This document shows, in pieces, positions 42,319-53,615 of a DNA stretch of 64,000 nucleotides. Numbering within the stretch: the first letter of the stretch is position 1; each line of letters starts with the position of its first letter. Position numbers and translations under genes: made by a program. Below the pieces are notes generated by a model, which was not told the origin of the DNA, made no database searches, and saw nothing but the letters and a program-made list of their open reading frames with translations. This DNA comes from Apiosordaria backusii (lineage: Eukaryota; Ascomycota; Sordariomycetes; Sordariales; Lasiosphaeriaceae), in the NCBI GenBank assembly GCA_030549205.1, contig JAUKTV010000017.1, forward strand, positions 186,001 to 250,000, given 5' to 3'.

Positions 42319-43313
42319 AATCACGACTCCTTCCGGCGCAAAAGTAGTCAGTTAACAGAGAGCGGGGCTGGGACAAGTGACCGGAATGTGCCCGGTCCGA
42401 GCTGAATGGCACGTGATAGGCGTATAATTCAGAGGGCCTGATACGTCAAAAGAGCGGAGTTGCGTGAGAAATCTCTCTTCATCGATCTAGTAACGTGTTT
42501 AGTTCGCCCTGCTCAGGGCCTTGCTCACCCTGCTCAAGCTTTTCTATTGAAGTGTCTGTGTAATTTAGGGGCACTTGGCTGTTGGAGGTTGGAAAGCCAC
42601 ACTCCATGTTGGTCGACCCATATTCTGAGGGGGGAAAATCCCACACCACCAACAGTGAACACCGATTCAAAACACGTAGATAGTCAAAGAAGATGGCACA
42701 AATATGAGATAGTTTATACTCTTCTATCCCCGGACGTTACACTTCTCACCATGACCCGTTCGGTTCTTGCGCAAGCGTCCTGCCCAAATAGATACATCTC
42801 ACCTCTGTTCAGCTTACAGAGTCCAGGAGCAATGGGCGATCAGCCTGGGGTTAAATGAATGACATCAGCCCGCCTCGCATCCAGGAGCCTGGTCTTCTGA
42901 CATACGCAACGGAACTTAATAGGACACCGAAGCAGCCCCTGTCTAGCAAGCTCACGGCTAGGGAATTCTCCAGTGTTTTCCGTGGTACCAGGCGGCGGCT
43001 GGCCCTCAATCCCAAAAAGTAAACATCAGAGCGCAGGGTAGCCTCGGTTTGTCGGCGCGTCGGACGTTCTCACCGGTTATCTACCTAGTAATTCCTTTTC
43101 CTCTCCACCCCTGATTTTTACATGTATACGTACATATCCCGCATATCTTTCAGCGAATCCTGCCATTCCGCCCACTTTCCTCTCACGTGAGGTTGATAGC
43201 CGTGGCAGCTTTCAATAACCTCTACTCGTCTCCGCCCTCCCATAATTACCAGGTCATTCCCACACATTCTTCCCATATCCTTCTCGTCCATCCACGTTGT
43301 CTACCAAAAAATT
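42319..43313. other. intergenic between convergent genes
   Basis: About 1 kb with no recognisable gene, RNA or repeat. Confidence 0.5.
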
Positions 43314-46300
43314 TCAAATATCGATCTCAATTGGGTTTTCCGCTGACAGTCCCTGCTCCTCCTTCCTCCTCCTTTTATGAACCCTGCGGTTTGGTCTCCC
43401 AGTCAAGTCTTCTAATTCGAGGTCGCTTTCATCTTCATGTGCCCGCTTCCCTCTCTCCACCGTCCTTTCGGCTGCCCTCTGTCTTATCTCTTTTGGTGGA
43501 AGGGGCACGACTTTTCTGATCACATCCCTCGTTTCCTTACATTCTTCCTCCACATGAAAGATCTCCGTAGGTAGTATATTGGCAATAGCCGTTTTCAGCG
43601 CGGCGCATTCTATCATGCTGTCGATAATGGTGTCCTTGCCCTTCATCTCCTCATAATCGCAGTACGGCGTTGGACTCAAGGGTTGCATGAGACTCGCATA
43701 CTGGCTGGCCGTTGGTCTCGGAGTTTTGCCGTCCAAGATTCTCGAGGCCAAGTGCTCTTTTCCGACCCTCAACTGCTGCAGTCCTTCGTCGAACGTGCCG
43801 CCTGTGACCAACCAGTAGACATAGACGTCCTTCTGCTGGCCCATCCGGTATGCCCTGGCTATGGCCTGCTGCTCCTGGGCTGGTGTGTATCCAGAATCAA
43901 ATATTACGACCCTGCTGGCCGCCTGGATGTTGTGACCGGTCCCTCCGGCCATGGTCGATATGAGAAACACGTCCCCGCTTCTCCCTTCGTTGAAGTCTTT
44001 GATCAACTGCTGGCGGTTGTTTGGTGACGTTTTTCCGTCTAGCCTCTGGTATCCAATCTCCCTCTTCCCCAGAACCGTTCCCAAAAAGTCCAGTGTGGGG
44101 ATTGACTGGCTAAACAGCAGCACCTTCTCACCAAGTCTCCTGCTTGCCTCGACGATATGAATCAGCACGCGCACCTTGTTCGAGGCCATCTCGTCGTTCA
44201 ATGTCGATGGAATTTCGCTTTCCATGATGGTTGTGAAAGCCGGCTTCCCACCCGCCTTTGTTCCCCTGAATACCCTGGGGTGCGCCAGCAGTGGCCTGAG
44301 ATTTGTGACCAGCTCAAAGGGCCCCAACCCTCCCGTCTTTTCACCCTTCTGCCAGTCCAGGTATGCCTCGTAAAGTGCTTTCTGCAGCGGTGAGATGGGC
44401 ATCAAGATCAAAAACTCTTTCTTGTTCGGCATTTCGTGGCTGATCACGCTGATGCCGCAACGGTGCAGTTTCGGCCCGATAATTGCCTGAAGCTGCCTGA
44501 CTTGCTGTTGAGCTAGAAGCTTCGCCGATCCGGTGCTTTCCTCGAAGAGCCCCAGCCGGATGGGATTGCCGTATTCCTTCTTGAAGACCTTCCCCTCTGG
44601 CAGCAGGTTCGGCACTGCCCAGTTCATCACACACTGCACATCCATGGCGTCTCTGGACAGCGGCGTCCCCGTCAAAGCAATCCTGTTCTTTGTCTCGAAC
44701 TCTGTCATGGCTTTCCACATGCCCGTCTTCTCGTTCTTGATGGTTTGCGCCTCATCACAAACCACCAAGGTCGCCGCTGTCTTGATGACATCCTTCTCCG
44801 GCCGTGCCATGTCCTTGAACGCCTGCATTCCCTTGATGATGACGCCACCTTCCTTGGCCCACGTCTCAACACCCCCTCGCGTCGTTCTCGTGCATACCCT
44901 TCCCAGCATCCCATTTGGCACCCATTTCGATATCTCGGCCTCCCAGTTTGCGACCAGGCCCGGTGGACAGACAATGACCGCGCTCAGCCTTCGGAGGCGT
45001 GCTGGTATCTGCCTCCGCACGCCGGCGTTGTCTGATGAATTTGCCTCCGCGATCGTCATCATCAGCGCGATGACTTGTAGTGTTTTGCCCAGACCCATCT
45101 CGTGGGCCAGGAGGCAGCCGGTATCTTTGTCGCACACAACAATGTTCTCAAACATGAATCGAACCCCGTCCAGCTGGTGAGGCTTCATCAACTCCCCTAG
45201 GTGCTCGCTTATTCGTATGGGAGGATCGTTCGGGCCTCGTGATAGGTTGACGGTCAGATCTCGGCCCTTTGCGGACGACCCTCCACTCTCCGAGTCTTCG
45301 GCCATCTCTCGTCCTCTGGCCCCATTTCTTAAACTTGTGTTCAGCGTTGCCTGCTGTTGCCTCCCAGTATGGCCTTGCCCCACAAGCTGAGCCTCCCACC
45401 TTTGCGCGCTCAACTCCTCCTCCTCTTCCCAGTACTCCCTCCCCTCGCCGCCAGTGGATGCCATTGCTTGGGTTGCTTGGGTGGCTGGATCGTGGTGGTA
45501 CACACAGGTTACTCGGTCGACCCAGTCGAATCTCCGCCCTTTGCCTGCTCCTCAGTCAGTTGTCCCGTCTTGGCCGCCGTAGTTCCAAGAGCTTTTGCAA
45601 CATACCGGTCTTCTCTTCAATCACAAGAACCCTTGGCACTTGTGGGAAAAAGAAAAAAACTCTCAATGGGAGGATCGACTGCCGCTCTTGTTCTCTTGGA
45701 CGTGGTCCTGCTGCCCGGTCCTTTCTCTGGGACTCTGTCTAACCCATGGTTAGCTTACCCTCTCTCAGTCGATACCTGAGCTTCTTTTCGACTTACAGGT
45801 TCCTACTCCTCTGCTGATGGCCTTTCTCAACTTGTCCTTATTCTTCCTAGCTTGCCGACAGACCCGCAGGCCAACATATCTTTCCTACACCCTACTGTGA
45901 TCCTCTGTTCGCGATCTTGCGGTTTTCGGCTGTCCGAGCTTGTGGTGCCTCGCGTTCACGATGGACACGCTGGCAAGCTTCCAAATGTTGCCCGTTGTGC
46001 CTTGCTCCCCGTCTCTTTTCACGCGCAGGTTGGCACAGTGCAGCCACCTTCCCCGTTGTCGAATTCTTGGAGTAGGACAACACTTCAAATCACCCGATGA
46101 AGATTTGCAGCTTGTCCTGGCCTCTGCCTGGGTGGGAGCTCAATTGGTGATTCAGCACGCGCTTCTTGGCCGTTGCAGAGCTCAAACTGCCTCTTCTGTT
46201 AGCCATAGGTGTAACCTTTGCCTACTAAAGTTCCGTGCCTGTCTTCTTCACTCACTTTCTGGTTCGCAACTCGGCCCTTGTACCACCCACGAGCCGATGG

Positions 46301-46330
46301 TCACCCCCCCCTTTATCACCAAGGTGCGAT
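43314..46330 (-). CDS. SNF2-family ATPase (Rad54/ATRX-like), multi-exon
   Basis: The large 3' exon, 45544..43314, holds a complete SNF2 motor: LMKPHQLDGVRFMFENI (motif Q region), motif I HEMGLGKTLQV near 45086, motif II DEAQ (44756..44745) in place of the usual DEGH/DEAH, LTGTPLSRD (III), LLFSQSIPTLDFL, and ISTMAGGTGHNIQAA with AIARAYRMGQQ (V-VI) near 43850. The tail is basic (VHKRRRKEEQ). Upstream exons splice in phase: 45638..45606 (PRVLVIEEKTG), 45884..45797 (ERYVGLRVCRQARKNKDKL) and a piece starting 46195 (KRQFELCNGQEARAE) preceded by a clear intron 46255..46196. A TAG at 45887..45885 stands in the frame between the last two. It remodels or translocates on nuclear chromatin by family. Start unresolved; further exons are probable upstream. 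Confidence 0.82.
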
Positions 46331-47905
46331 CTTCTTCGAGTGCCTCGAGGCTGGACTGCGTTCTGGATCAGACTTAAAGGCTGCGCCTTTCTGCTTCTTT
46401 GTAGGATATGAAGTCTGCTGAGTCGGAGGCAATGTACGGCTTGATGTGTCCTCTGTTGGTTTTATCAGTTGATCTCCCATTTCTGACCCACGATCGCAGC
46501 CCCCCGCGTTCAATGTTATTACCTGCAAGTCGCGACTTGCCAAGTTCAACTGACCTGCTGGACTCTTCGCTTTGCTGCCTTCCTGTAGACAGCACTGCCC
46601 AAGGCGCCTTCTCTTGGCGAGGCTCACCACCAATATGTGTTGTGGTTACAATTCTTTGAGGCCGTTCGTGATTTTTCTGCTGGTGTAGCCTTGACTCGAA
46701 GCTGGTGTTGGTTGTTTGGCGAGGAGCTGTTTTAATTTTGGCAAACAAATGATGCTTTGCCCACCACCTGGGGGAGGTGCCTGCCTGTGCGCTCCTTCCT
46801 CCTTTGCCTTACAGTGACCCCCCATTCACCTGAGTCACCTCATGTCTTTTTTACAACAAAGCCGAGCATAGAGGGCCCTAACTGCCTTGTTGTGGCACCA
46901 GCATCTCTTGGGGCTTGGCTTGACACTGATCAGCTCCCATTCAGGCTCGACGCCCATTCGTCTTAGGACTTCATCACACTCAAGCGGCTTCTCGTTCGTC
47001 GATCGGGGCGGGAATAGCAGTTGTGAAAGCCACATCGCAGCCGGGAAACCTGGCGTCAGCTCGCAAAGTCTCAGGCTTTGGTGCCAGCTTGGATAGCGCA
47101 GGTGGATCTTCTCGAGCACACCGTATAAGGTTGTCTCGAGGTCTCCCAAACAAATGCCTCTCAGCTCCTCCTTGCACGAAGATGGTATCCTCGGTGAGCG
47201 CCGTGTTCTGTAGGGTTGCAAGGCAGGTTAGTCAGGTGTCGTGCCTGCCGCACTTACTGTTTACAACACATAGCATTCTTTCTGGCGATTGGCTGCTGGC
47301 TTCTACTTGTTCGATGGCTTTTCTTCTTCGTGGCAATGAATCTTTGGCTTCCACAGCTTTGTTGCTGTTGGCCGTGGAGTCTTGTCAGCTCTGTACCTTT
47401 GTCCTCTGGTGGGCTTGCGGGACCACTGCACCGATAGCTCCGAGTAGTTGGGATGGTTGCTTCCTTTTCCGCACACATCAGTTAGCCCTTCAGTAGTCGC
47501 CCTGACATCGGCCACCGCATTCTGTGCTGCCTTATAACCCCGGTCTTACCTTGTTCCGCTTGCATGATGCCGAGGCCGCACTTTTCAAAGATTCGGTACT
47601 GATGCTGTTGAAAACAAGTGGATTGCAGCGTACCAGGATGTTCTTCACGAGGGACGAACCCCGTGTCCAACAGGCGCCTGCCAATCGTTCAACCTTGCGG
47701 TCAGTGGCTGGTAACGATAAAATGATGTGCTTTTGATGAACTTGACGGTTTCTAAGAGTGTGAAATGTTGCCAGGTATGGTGTTCAATGCCGAATGCGGC
47801 CATCAGTATAGCCTCGAAGATCACTTCTTGCCACTGTTGTTGTTCCTTTAGGGCACTTCGGTGTGCAGGGAAAGTGGTCAGGCCCCCGGACCTGAAAGCC
47901 CTCAC
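46331..47905 (-). other. probable further 5' exons of the SNF2 gene
   Basis: Reverse-strand open segments at 46374..46748, 46835..47221, 47303..47515, 47482..47670 and 47645..47905 have protein-like composition, for example ETTLYGVLEKIHLRYPSW and LCELTPGFPAAMWLSQL, and are separated by AT-richer, intron-sized gaps. A donor GTAAGACC follows IMQAEQ near 47550. I cannot fix every splice site and recognise no domain, so the exon chain is a proposal. An independent small gene is the alternative. Confidence 0.45.
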
Positions 47906-49586
47906 TCTGAACTACTTATATGTGCGGCACTGGTAAATTGCTCGTGGCTACTAAAATTGCGATTACCTCATGTGGCCATCTAACATGTTGAACTTCGGAT
48001 GAACACTTGTTATGCAGATTTGCATATGACCCCTCGTATGGTGCATGGCCTCTCCTGGCATTATGGCTTCCGTGTGGCCCCGCTATGTTTGCCATCACCT
48101 CTTTTCTCTACATTTGGCCCAATACTACTCCCGATATTCCCCCGCCAACTTGCCAGAACCACAATCTAAACCGGGCGGTCAAAACACATCGTGCAATGGA
48201 AAGTCAGGAGTCCTGGAGTCAGGCGACTCCTTCTTTTGCCTTTCACACTCTTTTTTTTATTCCTCTATGCATTGTTTGGTCATCGGCTTCTCTGAAGCTT
48301 ACAAAACCCCAGCAGTTATACGGATCGAAGTCATTGATTGACTGAAGAAGTAAAAGACAAAAGAAAGCTGTAACGAGCGTAGAAAGCCGCGTATATATAC
48401 AAAAGAGTGCTCCGTCGAGCCCAGCTGTCGAATGCAAACCTTACGTAAGAGCTTGTCAGCTGCAGCAAGCCAGGCCAGCAGACGCTATGGTCGCGGAGCG
48501 GCCATGGCAGAAAGGTCTTGGCGAATTATGGGGTATTAGATGGTTCCCACTGTTATCTTTCCACAGGTCTTATCCTTCAAGGTTCTTAAGGCAATCAATG
48601 AAATACAACGCTTTGATCATACCTACTTGATTCATTCAGATCCACAAACGGGATTTCAACATCTTTCTCTTAAATCATGCGTTGTCCTATCGTTGCCCCC
48701 ATACTCCCAGTGTCCGTGCTCCATCTCTAGGCACCCCGGACATGGTTTGGAGCGTCCAACATCGTTATCCCGTAGGTACCATATCTACCGCTCTTGTTCG
48801 TTGCTCTACTATGGAATCTGGTGGTCTTTTACATCCCCACACCGGCCTCATTTATAACAGGTATTCCTGTTCCCCAGCTTGGCCCTTAACCGAAATCCAG
48901 ACCTATGTATTCCCATATCAATAGCTCCCACGATACATCTCAGTCTTCTCTCCAGATACTCCTCTCCGCACAGTAGGCCCTTTCCACACAGCTCGTCAGC
49001 CCAGCACCTCTCTCAAATGTACCGTGTCTCTGTACAGCCTCTCCCTTCACCATATCCGGTCGAAACAGACGGGGGTGCGAGCGGCAAAAGTCCGAAATGG
49101 CAACAACCACAAAAGTGCAAAAGAAAGGAAATCCGCCTAAGGCGCTAAGTAGTCGAAACGCTAAAAGCGTAATATAAAACAGGCGAAAAAGATGAAAGTT
49201 TAAAATACCTAGTAAGAAGGTGTGAAAGGTGTGAAAGGTGTGAAAGGTTACCTATAGAACTTTCAAAGCTTCCTGATTTTGCAATATATAGAACGTTAAG
49301 GTTTTCCTATGTATATAGCAGTAGAAGGAACGGCACACTCTTTCCAGGGTACATCGGTGTAGGAATAATAATAATAATATATAGAACGTTTAAAAGATGC
49401 TGCCCAAAAACTAGACCAGGTTTACTCATTTGTTGTATCCATAATATTTTGCACTACCTCCACCAAGTCGGGTGGATATAAATGACCTGCCTTCTCGCAT
49501 ATCTGGTCAAGTACATTGTTTTTTATGCAGAGGTTGCCACTACCTGTATCAGTACTGAATTGCCCACTAGGTTAGATATGATTCAC
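47906..49586. other. gene-free stretch leading into AT-rich DNA
   Basis: About 1.7 kb. The first half has ordinary composition and no credible gene; after 49,150 it becomes AT-rich with small repeats (9-bp repeat at 49220, AATAATAATAAT near 49365, and TATATAGAACGTT twice near 49285 and 49378). Confidence 0.45.
49220..49246. repeat. 9-bp tandem repeat, three copies
   Basis: GTGTGAAAG three times in a row, followed by a partial copy. Confidence 0.95.
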
Positions 49587-50198
49587 TTACATCATACGCT
49601 CAGCGTTGGCTGAAAAAAAGAGTAAGCGTAGGGGCGAGTTGCCGCAAAGCCTAGCCCAACGCTTTCCTATAGAAACACGGTTATTGAGTTGTTTCCTGAT
49701 AGCTTTTGGATCTGTCTTGATCTTCTGAGCCTGAACATAAATATCCATCGCCACCACAGCATTTCTGCGTCCGATGGAGGACTTGAGCAGACCCATTTTG
49801 CGGTCTTTCTGAATACTCCTTTTCAGCGCATCTAACACAGAAACCAACTCAACATAAGCAAGTCTTGAATATATCGGGATATCGCTTTCAACAATCCGGT
49901 CTAGATGCTCGAGGCAATGCATCCAGCGTGGGTCACCGCACTTGGTATGCAATGGCAGCGATGAGGTAGTTTTTAGTTCATACCAGAAGTCTCGTATCTG
50001 TGCAATATGACCGAAGATGAACATCCTTGCATCAGTATTGTATATGTCGTTGAGAATGATATCAATCTCAGAGTACTGTTTAGATACTGGGGCTTGAAGA
50101 GATGTAGGATGAGTTGCATCTGGCATTTCTACGTCCTCTTCCTGCATTGGAGCCACAGCGTTGCCCACCATATCAATGTCAGGAATGTTGAAAGACAT
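49587..50198 (-). CDS. unrecognised 203-residue protein
   Basis: Intronless frame from MSFNIPDIDMVGNAV to a stop at 49587. An acidic N-terminus (EEDVEMPDATHP) precedes a mainly helical body (SEIDIILNDIYNTDARMFIF, RLAYVELVSVLDALKRSI, RRNAVVAMDIYVQAQKI). No signal peptide, membrane segment or known motif. The ORF is unusually long and clean for this AT-rich setting, which supports it being real. It follows the cyclin-like gene on the same strand after 220 bp, so the two may be functionally linked; that is inference only. Confidence 0.6.
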   Translation of the reverse strand: MSFNIPDIDMVGNAVAPMQEEDVEMPDATHPTSLQAPVSKQYSEIDIILNDIYNTDARMFIFGHIAQIRDFWYELKTTSSLPLHTKCGDPRWMHCLEHLDRIVESDIPIYSRLAYVELVSVLDALKRSIQKDRKMGLLKSSIGRRNAVVAMDIYVQAQKIKTDPKAIRKQLNNRVSIGKRWARLCGNSPLRLLFFSANAERMM

Positions 50199-50420
50199 AA
50201 TGCTGGAGTATTAACGGTTCTCGACAACTGAAATTACGCGATGGGGACGTAGCTTTATATCCATGGGCGAAAGTTATTTTGAAAAAAATATGCCTGTTTA
50301 ATTTCGGATTTTTATATTTATTTTCCATACATTCGAAAATAGCACCGGAAAAGAAACAGTTTAAATAAAACCCAACTGTGCACCTAGATTTAAAAATAAA
50401 CAGCGATTTAATATCTATTA

Positions 50421-50969
50421 TTAACACTGTGCTTCGTAACACAACAAACAACTAAGCTCTGATTGGATTTCACACTCTACAATTGAAACCTTCCACTTCA
50501 GAATATCCAATAGCTGTCTCTCAGCGACAGCAATATCTTCAAGGGTGAGGGAAAAAACATGGTGATGCCAATGTGTGCAACTAAATCGTGACCAAGCGTA
50601 GTTTGTATAGCAATTGTCGTTGACACATTTATCAGCTAATATTAAACATGCTAAGAATATTCGATGAAGAGTGCATGGATATGCTTGAGTGATTATAGGG
50701 AACTGTAAGCGTAGACGCTTCACGAAGGCCAGAGCACAGAGAATAGTTGAGACTTTAGCTTGCGACTTGCGGAGGACCGTATCGATAAAGATTTGCAATG
50801 GTGGGACTAATTGGGACACCTTGCCTTTGCGCGGTTGTACGCAGGTATCTTGAAACAGCTGGGTAACTCGTAGCGTAACAAAGCTAATTGTTTTTTGATT
50901 GACTTGTTGGGAAGTGATTTGATGCATGGAAGGCATTGATTTGCTGCATAATATAAAGCAGAGATCCAT
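50421..50969 (-). CDS. PHO80/Pcl-like cyclin
   Basis: Intronless gene of 182 codons. A cyclin box is readable: PPLQIFIDTVLRKSQAKVST (helix 1), ILCALAFVKRLR (helix 2), CTLHRIFLACLILADKCVND (helix 3, with the kinase-contacting Lys in LADK), AWSRFSC, then LTLEDIAVAERQLLDILKWK (helix 5, with the conserved Glu). This spacing is that of the Pho80/Pcl cyclins, which activate a Pho85-type CDK in phosphate, glycogen or polarity control. Only the first box is present, as normal for this class. The protein is short, lacks the usual flanking disordered regions, and lies in AT-rich sequence, so it may be a divergent accessory copy. Confidence 0.75.
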   Translation of the reverse strand: MDLCFILCSKSMPSMHQITSQQVNQKTISFVTLRVTQLFQDTCVQPRKGKVSQLVPPLQIFIDTVLRKSQAKVSTILCALAFVKRLRLQFPIITQAYPCTLHRIFLACLILADKCVNDNCYTNYAWSRFSCTHWHHHVFSLTLEDIAVAERQLLDILKWKVSIVECEIQSELSCLLCYEAQC

Positions 50970-51134
50970 GTTTGCATTTATACCTGTTGCTGTAAATCTC
51001 TAAGAATAACCTGACCTGAAATTAGAAAATAAAATGTTATAATCAAACTTCGCCTAACTAGTTATTTTCAACACCCACATATATGTAATCCGCATCACCA
51101 TATGTTAATGATTTAGCTGACCTTTTTTAATTAT

Positions 51135-51599
51135 TTGGCTAACCTGTTGGTAAAATACGATATTGCGATGCCGTATTCTTACTCCTTTTATCAATACTAC
51201 CAATTCGAGTATCTGTACATCAATGGCTACCAGGTGTACCAACCCAAATCGACACTGCGACCTCGAAGCTCAGTAATTCGGACATATAATACAGACTCCT
51301 TACCTCAGCAACAATTCGCCAGCCAATGCAAGGGATCTTGCAAATACCACCATGATCACCATGCTGCTATTGCTCCTGCTAGGAGATATAATTCCTATCA
51401 CAGCGATCCGAGTCCACCGCTGAGAGATAAAAACAGCAGTAAAACTACAAGAATAGACTTGGACATACAAAGGGACATACAGAATCAGCAAATTCTTCGT
51501 CGAAATCATGGGACCCACCGAGACTCACCGAGTCGGTGTACCAGCCAGAAACGTGTGCGGTTTAAAGAGGACGTTATTATGTATTGTCCGTTAAGTTAG
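51135..51599 (+). CDS. small Tyr-rich protein with KRVRF motif
   Basis: Frame of 154 codons divergent from the cyclin gene (165 bp apart). Residues 10-40 are very Tyr-rich (PYSYSFYQYYQFEYLYING); the middle is polar with His and Ser; the end is TSQKRVRFKEDVIMYCPLS. KRVRF fits the RVxF docking pattern for protein phosphatase 1, though so short a match is common by chance. An alternative start is the second Met at residue 12. I do not recognise the family. Confidence 0.5.
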   Translation: MANLLVKYDIAMPYSYSFYQYYQFEYLYINGYQVYQPKSTLRPRSSVIRTYNTDSLPQQQFASQCKGSCKYHHDHHAAIAPARRYNSYHSDPSPPLRDKNSSKTTRIDLDIQRDIQNQQILRRNHGTHRDSPSRCTSQKRVRFKEDVIMYCPLS

Positions 51600-51930
51600 A
51601 CGGTGTTACTGCGTCAATACGAGAGATGTGTATACCGCTAGTTAGTTTTGGCTTGAAGAACTAGAGCTATATAATTAATGCTTTCTAAATGACATCTTCC
51701 AATTTACAAGCGATTTATACAGGGTGAATTGTGGATGCCGCGTCACTGCCACTGGACACTGGACAGTCCCCTGGAATATGATGGGCCCGTTGGGCCCATT
51801 CGGATGCTCGGTGCCTGCAAATAGGTACTTTAAACGCAATGTGCCATTTGGCACCGGCATATACCCAGTTTACGTTTCGTTATCCCACCTAATATCATTA
51901 CACCAGCAGCCCTTTATTCCTTGTATCGCT
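51600..51930. other. intergenic, promoter of the MFS gene
   Basis: About 330 bases. The MFS frame is open upstream of its ATG to 51724, but that extension lacks membrane features and reads as leader. Confidence 0.5.
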
Positions 51931-53615
51931 ATGAATGACAGACGGTCCGACGAGGCAGCCGCCTTACTTGGGTCCTCTGCCACCCTCACATCGACCCAAG
52001 ACCAGGACACCCGTAGCCACAGCATTTGGCCTGCTATCATCGCGACAACCTCTGTGGTTATTCTGCTCGATATTGGCAGGTATCTGAGCCTAGCGCCCCA
52101 AACCGCTATCCTCGAGTCCATCGTTTGCAATCAGTACTACGCCCAGAATCAGCCCAACACTATCCTGGAGCCAAGATTCAACAAATGCAAGATCGAGCCC
52201 GTCCAAAGTGAGGTCGCAATCATCAACGGATGGAAGGACGTGTTTGGGACGTTGCCAGCTATCTTAGTTGCCGTTCCATATGGCGCGCTTGCCGACCGGA
52301 TTGGTCGGAAGAAGGTTCAGCTGCTTGCGATCATAGGCATCTGCTTGTCGGACGGCTGGGACCGACTAATATGTAACCAGATTTGTACCTGTCGCCTTTC
52401 CCGAAACACAGCTAACTCCCACGACAACAAGACTGGTTCTCGGACACGCTTCCTCTGCGACTGCTATGGCTCAGTGGTGGGTGGCAGTTAATTGGAGCTG
52501 GAGGTGCTACCTTGTCTGCCATTGCTTTTGCTCAGGTAGCTGATATCTGTCCTGTCGAGCAAAGGTGAGCCCAGGACGCTCTCTGCGTTACCCACTGGCA
52601 GACAACAGTCACGGCACAGCTAACAAGAACCGCAATAGAACGACTGCGTTTTCGTTCATCGCGGCGGCAGAACTGCTTAATCAGCTGCTCTTCCTCCCGA
52701 TCGGAGCTGGTTTGATGTCCATTGACCCCTGGATTCCACTATTCGCGACTATTGCACTCAACTTGTTGGGCCTAGTATCTGGCGCCCTACTCGTACAAGA
52801 AACGCTGCCAAATCCTGAACATCCGGACGGCCGAGAGCGCCGTGTGGAATCAACGACGATCAAGGACAGCTTCCGAGACCTTTTACACAATCTTGCCACT
52901 GGAGCCAGCAAGTTTGGGCGGTGGGCAAGCGGGAATATCAGGGTCATCATGGTGATGATCTCAACATTCTGTTTCACCCTTGCTACACAATGCGACAACA
53001 CACTCCTCTTGCAATATGCTTCGAAACGTCTTGGGTGGACTATTGGCGAGGTGAGTCGGCCTTCCTTTTGCACCCTACTCGAGCTACTGCATGATGCTAA
53101 CTCAAGAATTTCAGGCATCATTCCTCCTATCCTTTCGGGCAGGAGTCACTCTTTTCGTAATGGCCGTCGCACTTCCCGTCACGTCAAGCTTCCTAGTCGA
53201 TCGACTGCAACTCCATGAGACTGTCAAGGACATGCGCGTCACACAGGCTTGTGGTGGGTGTTTTGCCCTTGGAGCAGTAATGATCTTTCTAGCAACAAGG
53301 TGGGTGCCTTTGGTGGCAGGACAAATCATCTTCTCTCTTGGCTTTATCTACAAGGTCTCAGCGCGAAGTCTAGTCACGCAAATGGTCGCGCAAAGACAGC
53401 GTGGCACGGCTCTCACGGCCATAGCGATCTTGATACAGGCGGGAGGGCTTGCGGGAGCGTCATTCTTAGCAGCAGCCTTCAGGTTGGGAATGAAACTTGG
53501 AGACTTTTGGACAGGGATGCCCTTTTTGATTGCTGGGGGGTTCTCTCTTGTTGGACTGCTGAGCATATCTGCGGTTGACGCCACGGTACACCGAGGAGAG
53601 ATTAATCGGCTATAG
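51931..53615 (+). CDS. MFS-type transporter
   Basis: Four exons: 51931..52372, 52432..52564, 52639..53050 and 53115..53615, giving 495 residues. Introns begin GTAACC, GTGAGC, GTGAGT and end ACAAG, AATAG, TTCAG, with CTAAC-type branch points; all phases agree. After a soluble N-terminus (MNDRRSDEAAALLGS) the first helix is IIATTSVVILLDIGRYLSLA. The MFS signature loop between helices 2 and 3 is present as GALADRIGRKKVQLLA. A hydrophilic central loop (ETLPNPEHPDGRERRVESTT) separates two six-helix halves, and the last helices are MPFLIAGGFSLVGLLSI. It is a plasma-membrane secondary transporter; the substrate cannot be told, though this subgroup often sits near secondary-metabolism or detoxification genes. 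No defects seen. Confidence 0.88.
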
